This document shows positions 7,488 to 12,485 of a DNA stretch of 12,485 nucleotides, piece after piece. The position numbers were made by a program, and so were the translations under genes. The notes under the pieces are model-generated. The model worked only from the letters and a program-made list of their open reading frames with translations. It did no database searches and was not told where the DNA came from. How positions within the stretch are numbered: position 1 is the first letter of the stretch; every line of letters starts with the position of its first letter. Source of the stretch: Ignavibacteriota bacterium (GTDB lineage Bacteria; Bacteroidota; Kapaibacteriia; Palsa-1295). The stretch covers positions 8,070 to 20,554 of the forward strand of contig PLXB01000505.1 of NCBI GenBank assembly GCA_003151215.1, in the 5' to 3' direction.

Positions 7488-8009
7488 TCACACAATCTCG
7501 GTTTGTGTCGTTGTATTTCCCCCAATGCTCTTGACGATCGGCGCAAAGATCAGGGAAATGATCATCCCCCCAATGGTATACATAAAAAGTGTTGAGATCG
7601 CGAAGCCTGTGGGCGAAAGAAAGAACTCCATCATTTTATTGGCCTGTGCGACCTGTTCCTTCGGCATATTCTGCGCGGCCATATTCCTTGCCGCTTCGGT
7701 GCGGGCATAGTCGATCATTTCAGGATTGATCATATCGGTAAAGATAAAAAAGAAAATGGCGAAAAGAACGGCTGCGGTAATAGAAATCAACGTGCCTTCT
7801 ATCCATCCTCTTCCGAACGTATAATCCGAAGGAGCCTGCATTTTTCTTTCGCGGATGCCCATAAAAAGCAGCACGAGGCTTGCAACCATTGAGACATATC
7901 CCATTGTCCGCCCAAGCGGCTGAGTCGTCCAGCCGACAAGATAGCCGACGATCATGAATACGATATTAAGAGCTGTAATATAGATGCCCCACTTTAGGAA
8001 GTTTTTCAT
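7488..8009 (-). CDS. DUF4199 family integral membrane protein
   Basis: From the ATG at 8009 the product has 173 residues and four hydrophobic helices (about 6-25, 36-52, 71-91 and 136-157). A TTG further upstream (8039) would place ten extra residues before the first helix and would begin inside the -7 promoter match, so I prefer the ATG. The segment SDYTFGRGWIEGTLIS ahead of helix three and the Met/Ala-rich stretch between helices three and four (ARNMAAQNMPKEQVAQANKMM) match the layout of DUF4199, a family found mainly in Bacteroidota with no established function. It stands alone between a promoter match and a stem-loop, suggesting its own short transcript. Confidence 0.8.
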   Translation of the reverse strand: MKNFLKWGIYITALNIVFMIVGYLVGWTTQPLGRTMGYVSMVASLVLLFMGIRERKMQAPSDYTFGRGWIEGTLISITAAVLFAIFFFIFTDMINPEMIDYARTEAARNMAAQNMPKEQVAQANKMMEFFLSPTGFAISTLFMYTIGGMIISLIFAPIVKSIGGNTTTQTEIV

Positions 8010-8036
8010 AAGGTTATAGTAATGAAGATGAATATA

Positions 8037-8044
8037 CAAAGATA
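8037..8044 (-). promoter_or_regulatory. Candidate -7 promoter element for the DUF4199 gene
   Basis: The minus strand reads TATCTTTG within CTTATCTTTGTA, 27 bases before the ATG at 8009. It is the same 12-base string found upstream of the M1 aminopeptidase. I see no clear -33 element. The 82-base gap behind it, back to the transporter gene, carries nothing else recognisable. Confidence 0.42.
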
Positions 8045-8091
8045 AGGCAATTTCGGAGGAAATTCGATAAATCCGCTTTACGAAATAAAGT

Positions 8092-8790
8092 TCAGGAGAT
8101 CATTTTCGCCAGCAAGAACGCTGCTCCGGCAGCCAGACCGCCGATCAGCATTGTCTGCAGCCCGCTGCGCATTGGATGTGCGCCCGTGAAGCGGCCTTTA
8201 ATATATCCGAATATCAGAAGCGCGGCAAGCGTGACGATAACGGAAATATGAAGAGCGTTCTGAGCACTTGAAATAAAAATATATGGCGATAAAGGAATGA
8301 ACCCCCCTGCAATATACGAACCGGCAATCGTAAATGCGCTCGTTCGGGCGCGTTTTGGATCGGGCTTATCCAAGCCAAGTTCGAACTGCATCATGAAATC
8401 CACCCAGTGTTTCGGATTTTTCGCAAGTTCTTCAGTGACGAGCATACTCTCCTTTTTATTCAGCCCGTATTTTCCGAAGATCTCGGCAACTTCATTTTTT
8501 TCGATCTGCGGAACAGTAATGATCTCTTCCTCTTCTCGCTTACGTTCTGATATATAATGCTCGGCATCGCTCTTCGCCGCTAAGTAACCGCCAAGCCCCA
8601 TGGCAATGGAGCCGGCAGCGATTTCAGCAAGTCCGGCAGTGATAATGGTACCTGAAGCATCGACTGCACCTGTCAGACCTGCAGCCAAAGCGAAGGGAAC
8701 GGTCAAGCCATCGGACATGCCGATAACGATATCGCGCACCATCTCACCGGCGGTGAAATGGTGTTCGCGATGATGCTGCAAGTGCACCAT
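8092..8790 (-). CDS. VIT1/CCC1-family ferrous iron/manganese transporter
   Basis: The 232-residue product is full length for the family. The first helix contains the signature VIGMSDGLTVPFALAAGL (22-39) with Asp27, the second has E56 and M64, and the remaining helices lie at about 151-170, 176-195 and 210-229. Between helices two and three is a cytosolic acidic domain of about 80 residues. It starts with a Glu-rich stretch (E77 to E89) and ends with M133-M134-Q-F-E137, matching the metal-binding MM..E of plant VIT1. Known members move Fe2+ or Mn2+ out of the cytosol in exchange for protons. The N-terminus has an extra His cluster (HHREHH, residues 6-11) that could bind metal. The start ATG shares one base with the stop of the FKBP gene (TAATG), so the two are probably translationally coupled. 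Confidence 0.88.
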   Translation of the reverse strand: MVHLQHHREHHFTAGEMVRDIVIGMSDGLTVPFALAAGLTGAVDASGTIITAGLAEIAAGSIAMGLGGYLAAKSDAEHYISERKREEEEIITVPQIEKNEVAEIFGKYGLNKKESMLVTEELAKNPKHWVDFMMQFELGLDKPDPKRARTSAFTIAGSYIAGGFIPLSPYIFISSAQNALHISVIVTLAALLIFGYIKGRFTGAHPMRSGLQTMLIGGLAAGAAFLLAKMIS

Positions 8791-9266
8791 TATTTTATGC
8801 CGACAAGTTCGACATCGAAGATCAACGTAGCTTTGGCAGGAATAACCGGCGGACGTCCCTGTTCGCCATAAGCAAGATTATAGGGAATAATAAGTTTACG
8901 TTTGCCACCGACCTTCATAGACATCAGGCCTTCATCCCAACCTGCGATCACCTGATGAGTACCGATCGCAAATTCAATGGGTGCAACGTGGCCAAATTTC
9001 GGATCAGTGCTGGAATCGAATGCCGTAGAATCGGTAAGCTTGCCGGTATAATTAACCTGAACCGTCTGTCCTGCTTTCGGCATTGCCCCGTCGCCGACTT
9101 TATAATCGACATATTGCAAACCCGAAGGTGTTGTGATGATCGTAACGCCGGAAGTTGTTGTGGTTATAGTGGTTGTTACAGTCCCGGTGGTGGTTGCACT
9201 TGATTGAGCCATTGTTGTAGTAGCGGCAATGATCACGAGAACCGCTGCCGTAATAATAATACGCAT
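8790..9266 (-). CDS. Secreted FKBP-type peptidyl-prolyl cis-trans isomerase with Thr-rich linker
   Basis: The 158-residue product has a signal peptide (residues 3-20, MAQ cleavage site), then a Thr-rich segment (22-46; 14 of 25 residues are Thr), then one FKBP domain (about 49-157). Recognisable FKBP residues are Y73 in VNYTGKL, F83-D84 in TAFDSS, the VIAGWDEGL box at 106-114, Y133 in LAYGEQG, and the final [16 protein letters not shown] strand. These line the prolyl-binding pocket, so the enzyme should be active. It would act on exported proteins in the periplasm or at the outer membrane. The Thr-rich part is probably a flexible linker. The stop overlaps the transporter start by one base. 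The sequence upstream has TATTATTTTG (9335-9326, minus strand), close to but not exactly the TAnnTTTG consensus, about 60 bases before the ATG. Confidence 0.92.
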   Translation of the reverse strand: MRIIITAAVLVIIAATTTMAQSSATTTGTVTTTITTTTSGVTIITTPSGLQYVDYKVGDGAMPKAGQTVQVNYTGKLTDSTAFDSSTDPKFGHVAPIEFAIGTHQVIAGWDEGLMSMKVGGKRKLIIPYNLAYGEQGRPPVIPAKATLIFDVELVGIK

Positions 9267-9408
9267 GTTGAAATATATTTATTGATGAGTAAGTAAAGTA
9301 ACTTGTTATTTTGGTTATAAGGCTACAAAATAATAGGGAAAAGAATTTCCCCGAGATCGTCTGAACCTTGATTTTAAGAAATTAATGGGATAATCCTCGT
9401 CTTGCCTA

Positions 9409-9466
9409 TCATCCTGAACTGCTTCTATTATCACGAATTATGATGTAAAAGCTCCGTTCAGAATGA
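9409..9466. repeat. Short imperfect inverted repeat (TCATCCTGAAC / GTTCAGAATGA)
   Basis: Eleven-base arms at 9409-9419 and 9456-9466 match with one mismatch around a 36-base spacer. An overlapping pair CGAATTA (9434-9440) and TAATTCG (9471-9477) could form an alternative stem. It lies in the 225-base gap between the lipoprotein gene and the FKBP gene. It may be a small dispersed repeat or a weak transcript end. No T-run follows on either strand. Confidence 0.35.
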
Positions 9467-9491
9467 AAGGTAATTCGTTAACTTCTCGTTA

Positions 9492-10187
9492 TTACTTCAA
9501 ATTAACGCCGATAAGCTTCTGCTGATTGTGGATCACCGACTTCCCGTTTATCTGATTGGATTGTACAATATGATTACCGAATATTCCTTTCGTCGGTATA
9601 AAAGAGTTCGTCTGAGTAATGGTGCTTAGGCTATCTTTTGTCGGGGAAGTTGCATGCTGCCATGTTGTCGAACTGATAACGACGGCAGGATAGATATCGC
9701 TTCCGACAGTGTCGTTCTCAGTACCAACATAGGATGCAACGAAGCTTACAGTGTCATGAGTAAAACCCAGGTTTGTCGTTGGTCCTCCGAAAAAGACGGA
9801 CTGTGCTCCTTGCGAAGCATACGGAACAGTGAACCAATGCTGCAATTCCGGATCGATCGCCGGACTGCTCGAACGAGAAATATCACCGTTGGAAAGGTAA
9901 CGCAGATAAACCGTATCGGCAACCTTTGTGCGGAGATTCGTTTCAACGGTCATGACGACATCGGAATATCCGCCATAAGTCATATTTGTCGCAACAACAA
10001 CTCTTTTTGATGTATCAATCTTCGTGGTCTTCCCCGTACTATCCACATGGGTATTTTGAAGCAGCCAACTCGAACTATCGTTTGGAATCACAATAGTCGG
10101 TCCGGGTGGTGTAGAAGTCGAATTGCTCTTACAACCGCAATACACTAAAACAGCGAATAATGCACTCAATAGAACAGAATGTTTCAT
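9492..10187 (-). CDS. Lipoprotein of unknown function
   Basis: The 231-residue product starts MKHSVLLSALFAVLVYCGC, a short lipoprotein signal peptide. C19 (after Gly) is the likely lipidated Cys, though C17 is also possible. A Ser/Thr/Pro-rich tether (SNSTSTPPGPT) follows, as is common for surface or periplasmic lipoproteins in Bacteroidota. The rest is rich in Thr, Val and Ser, with patterns suggesting beta-strands (VVVATNMTYGG, DVVMTVET, HDTVSFVASYVG). No catalytic motif or named domain is visible. It is on the same strand as the FKBP gene but 225 bases upstream of it, and it diverges from the plus-strand FISUMP lipoprotein. I find no exact -7 promoter match upstream. Confidence 0.7.
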   Translation of the reverse strand: MKHSVLLSALFAVLVYCGCKSNSTSTPPGPTIVIPNDSSSWLLQNTHVDSTGKTTKIDTSKRVVVATNMTYGGYSDVVMTVETNLRTKVADTVYLRYLSNGDISRSSSPAIDPELQHWFTVPYASQGAQSVFFGGPTTNLGFTHDTVSFVASYVGTENDTVGSDIYPAVVISSTTWQHATSPTKDSLSTITQTNSFIPTKGIFGNHIVQSNQINGKSVIHNQQKLIGVNLK

Positions 10188-10608
10188 AGGCTTTAAGGTG
10201 AAATAAAAAAGTCTTTTTTAAAACGCAAAGAGGAAAAGTTAGTTGCACCGATTCTTGAAAAGGTGGTTTACGGACAATAATAACGAAAAAAATTCGGAAA
10301 TTACAATTTACTTAGTTAAAAAAATGCTCTAATATGAAATACAGGAACGACTTATGCATCTTTATTGTCTTGCGATACAAGATTTTTGCCACGGATGTCT
10401 CATCAACGTATCCGTTTTACAGAAGCCACGATTTTTTAGAAAAAGCCGCCTCACGGGAGCGGCTTTTGTGTTTTAAATCCTAACCTTCATATTGAAGTCC
10501 TCTGTCTTTATGCTTTCCCGAAAATGAGAGATCATTATTGATATTATTGTATTTTCGTACCTGTTATCGCCACGCATAATTTATCGTTCACTCTCAAAGA
10601 GAATGACC
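10188..10608. other. Divergent intergenic region
   Basis: This 421-base AT-rich gap separates two lipoprotein genes that read away from each other and should hold promoters for both. The clearest structure is the terminator-like hairpin at 10441-10467. A smaller hairpin, CTTCA-TAT-TGAAG, lies at 10485-10497. For the plus-strand gene the best -7 candidate is TATTTTCG at 10550-10557, one mismatch from TAnnTTTG, without a well-placed -33 element. No tRNA or known riboswitch is recognisable. A 49-codon open frame (10334-10483) runs through the hairpin and is probably not a gene. Confidence 0.6.
10441..10474. terminator. Bidirectional intrinsic terminator-like hairpin
   Basis: AAAAGCCGC (10441-10449) pairs perfectly with GCGGCTTTT (10459-10467) around a nine-base loop. 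On the plus strand the stem is followed by GTGTTTT. On the minus strand it continues as CTAAAAAATC after a run of five T. This is a textbook intrinsic terminator shape in both directions. It sits between divergent genes, 135 bases before the plus-strand ATG, where no known transcript ends. Confidence 0.72.
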
Positions 10609-12402
10609 ATGAAAACACTTAAACTCCTTGCGCTTGCCGCATTCGCTTTGCTTTTTTCGCAATGCAAATCGACTGCTCCGACTGCGCCGTCAGGACCTGC
10701 ACCTTCACTATTTGAAGTTGCACAAATTCTTGATTCGACAGAATCGAAATTTCTTGCATATACTGAACTGAATAACGGCAATGCCAATCAGTCAATTATG
10801 CAAACGCTGAGTTGGGTACAATCCCAACCGAATGTTCAATCTGCAGCGGCTTTGGATAGCACTTATATTACCATCATATTGAAATCGGGATTGCGAACGA
10901 CATTCTATTTTGACGAAGTTGGAGCCGATAGCATGAGCATCTTCAGAGGTGGCGGAGGTTCAGGGTCATCTAAGGAACCGGCATTATCGGGCAGCGGCAT
11001 CCTTTCAAAAAATACGATCACAAATAAAAACGTGCTCGTCTATTGTGCCGGCTACAGTAACTTTTATTTGAGTAATGGTTCTATACAAGTTCCGATTAAC
11101 ATTCTGAATAGATCGGGTGCAGGTCTCAATGTTACATTACTCGAGGATGAACAATGCACATACCAGATTGTCGATCACTTCAAAGATTATGGTTTGGTCA
11201 TCATCGATACTCACGGATTTCCTGATGGGTTTATGATCGGTACGAAGATCACCGTTGACGCTACAATTACAACCAATGATTTATTTACAGCCAGCATCGC
11301 AAAGCAAGGAGGGCAGGATATGCTTGATAAACTCCTCTCCGGTGAGTTAAGCTTTTACCATCACGTAAAAGGGGGCATCCTTCGACCATATTGGTGGAGA
11401 AATAAAAATGGAAGTACTTTCGAACTCGATCTCTTTATGACCAGCAAATATATTGATGCACTGCCTGCGATGCCCGGCACCGTTATTTTTGGAAATATGT
11501 GTTATAGCGGCTGGCAAAATAACTTAGGAACAGGCTACAATCCTATCGAACTGTCTTTTATAAACAAGAATCCAATTAGTTATTACTGTTTTGCATTTCT
11601 TAACGGCACTTCGGCACCTGTCTCAGATGCTTTTGCAAAAATAATGGAAGACTCATTAGCCGATGCTCTTGCAATCGATCTCGATAGTACAAAGACCGCA
11701 AACCTTATGCCCTCCGATCATCAGACGGAATATACTGACCCCTACTTCACAACCGGCCAACTGCATTTTAAGCATTTCGGCTATGATGATTATAGCTACC
11801 CTGTGCCTTGCGGAGATACATTAATTGATTCGCGTGATGGTCAAAGGTACGCAACCGTTTGCATCGGTAATCAAAAATGGATGGCGCAGAATTTAAACTA
11901 TGACGTACCGGGTGCCTTATGCTATAATGGCGATCCGGCAAATTGCGCTGCCTATGGAAAGCTCTATGACTTTACTACTCTTACTCAGGGACCGGTCTCA
12001 AGTACCAAGGTTCCGAGCGGTGTTCAGGGTGTCTGCCCGAAAGGGTGGCATGTGCCGAGCGATAGCGAATTTATCGTAATGATAAAATTTCTCGGCGGTA
12101 ATGGCTTTGGCGGCGGTCAGGTCGCCGGCGCGATGAAATCAACTTCATCGCTCTGGAATAGTCCCAATACAGGCGCCACAAATAGCAGCGGTTTTTCCGC
12201 ATTACCAGGAGGAGATGGAGTCATTGGCGGGTCCTTCTACCAAAATATCGGCATATTGGCAGAGTTCAATACTTCGACAGCTACCATTGCCCCTACGTAT
12301 ATCGCTCCGTCGGTTTACACTCTCAGTAATAATAGTAATGGTATACAACCGGGTGTCTTAGGTGATGGAGCCCGCTCCTGCCGCTGTGTGAAAGATCCGT
12401 AA
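10609..12402 (+). CDS. Lipoprotein with caspase/gingipain-like His-Cys region and C-terminal FISUMP domain
   Basis: I take the second ATG (10609; 597 residues) as the start because the paralogous copy at 12433 begins with the same MKTLKL; an ATG at 10603 would add two residues. A lipoprotein signal peptide ends at the lipobox FSQ-C19. The middle part (about 140-340) looks like a clan CD cysteine-peptidase fold. The strand GLVIIDTHG ends in H202-G203, and VIFGNMCYSGW carries C298, resembling the HG and DACYSG motifs of caspase, CHAT and gingipain relatives. The C-terminal 195 residues are a FISUMP domain (Fibrobacter succinogenes major paralogous domain): DSRDGQRYATVCIGNQKWMA, QNLNY, YGKLYDF, VCPKGWHVPSDSEF and a final RSCRCVKD. 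FISUMP function is not established; it is common on surface proteins. A cell-surface protease or adhesin is the likely role, the protease part being inference from motifs. Confidence 0.82.
   Translation: MKTLKLLALAAFALLFSQCKSTAPTAPSGPAPSLFEVAQILDSTESKFLAYTELNNGNANQSIMQTLSWVQSQPNVQSAAALDSTYITIILKSGLRTTFYFDEVGADSMSIFRGGGGSGSSKEPALSGSGILSKNTITNKNVLVYCAGYSNFYLSNGSIQVPINILNRSGAGLNVTLLEDEQCTYQIVDHFKDYGLVIIDTHGFPDGFMIGTKITVDATITTNDLFTASIAKQGGQDMLDKLLSGELSFYHHVKGGILRPYWWRNKNGSTFELDLFMTSKYIDALPAMPGTVIFGNMCYSGWQNNLGTGYNPIELSFINKNPISYYCFAFLNGTSAPVSDAFAKIMEDSLADALAIDLDSTKTANLMPSDHQTEYTDPYFTTGQLHFKHFGYDDYSYPVPCGDTLIDSRDGQRYATVCIGNQKWMAQNLNYDVPGALCYNGDPANCAAYGKLYDFTTLTQGPVSSTKVPSGVQGVCPKGWHVPSDSEFIVMIKFLGGNGFGGGQVAGAMKSTSSLWNSPNTGATNSSGFSALPGGDGVIGGSFYQNIGILAEFNTSTATIAPTYIAPSVYTLSNNSNGIQPGVLGDGARSCRCVKDP
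10629..10660 (+). repeat. 32-bp direct repeat, copy 1 (signal-peptide coding sequence)
   Basis: This segment, coding for most of the lipoprotein signal peptide, is identical base for base to 12454-12485. Over the 53 bases from each ATG the two copies differ at four positions. The identity may continue beyond the window edge. Confidence 0.9.
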
Positions 12403-12432
12403 TTTTTTATTTTATCTTCATAACTCACGATC

Positions 12433-12485
12433 ATGAAAACTCTCAAACTCATCGCGCTTGCCGCATTCGCTTTGCTTTTTTCGCA
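12433..12485 (+). CDS. Start of a paralogous lipoprotein gene (cut by window edge)
   Basis: An ATG at 12433 begins MKTLKLIALAAFALLFS, then the window ends. It differs from the preceding lipoprotein's signal peptide at one residue in 17 (Ile for Leu), and the last 32 bases are identical. The gene starts 30 bases after the previous stop and is probably in the same transcript. The gap is AT-rich and carries TATCTTCA (12413-12420), too far from the consensus to call a promoter. Whether the mature protein also has a caspase-like or FISUMP domain cannot be seen; the signal peptide indicates a tandem duplication or a shared N-terminal cassette. Confidence 0.75.
   Translation, partial: MKTLKLIALAAFALLFS
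12454..12485 (+). repeat. 32-bp direct repeat, copy 2
   Basis: This is identical to 10629-10660 and runs to the window edge, so its true right boundary is unknown. Repeats of this size 1.8 kb apart could support recombination between the two lipoprotein genes. Confidence 0.88.

Noticed and set aside
9120..9220. Repetitive GTTGTTGTGG-like sequence in the FKBP gene
   Set aside because: It looked like a microsatellite but is explained by the Thr-rich linker; the codons vary and the frame is kept.
10334..10483. A 49-codon plus-strand open frame starting MKYRNDL and ending in CFKS
   Set aside because: Its last third is just the terminator hairpin read as codons (EKAASRERLL), there is no signal for translation and no recognisable domain, so it is probably chance.
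1..12485. CRISPR array, tRNA, rRNA, transposase or phage genes
   Set aside because: No regularly spaced repeats, no tRNA-like cloverleaf and no recombinase or phage protein were seen on either strand.

Overview
The window looks like a chromosomal segment of a Bacteroidota-lineage bacterium, possibly from the deep-branching Ignavibacteria/Kapabacteria side. The reasons are two tandem proteins with type IX secretion (T9SS) C-terminal sorting domains, a lipoprotein with a FISUMP domain, a DUF4199 membrane protein, no clear Shine-Dalgarno sequences before starts, and several matches to the Bacteroidota -7 promoter element (TAnnTTTG) just upstream of genes. The lineage is inferred from gene families, not from a marker gene.

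Bases 1-10187 are read almost entirely from the minus strand. In transcription order from the right they are: a lipoprotein of unknown function (10187-9492); a secreted FKBP-type prolyl isomerase (9266-8790) overlapping by one base a VIT1/CCC1-type metal transporter (8790-8092); a DUF4199 membrane protein (8009-7488); a secreted M23-like protein whose last active-site motif is altered (7397-6390); a large secreted M1 aminopeptidase (6278-3846); a long imperfect palindrome (3843-3770); two tandem paralogous T9SS cargo proteins (3700-2825 and 2820-1894); a small outer-membrane barrel of the Omp85/surface-antigen type (1794-568); and the N-terminal part of a membrane-bound class III nucleotide cyclase (557-1, cut by the window edge). 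Most products are predicted to be exported or membrane-bound, so this is largely an envelope and secretome region.

A 421-bp divergent gap (10188-10608) holds a strong bidirectional terminator-like hairpin with no obvious gene to serve. On the plus strand, 10609-12402 encodes a lipoprotein that appears to combine a caspase/gingipain-like His-Cys region with a C-terminal FISUMP domain. A second copy of its signal-peptide coding sequence starts at 12433 and runs off the window, so it is at least the first of a tandem paralogous pair.

The most notable points are the caspase-like/FISUMP lipoprotein and its tandem copy, the M23 homologue with Q-L-E in place of H-x-H, the orphan terminator in the divergent region, the palindrome next to the aminopeptidase stop codon, and a well-formed Bacteroidota promoter that would give an almost leaderless mRNA for the first T9SS cargo gene.
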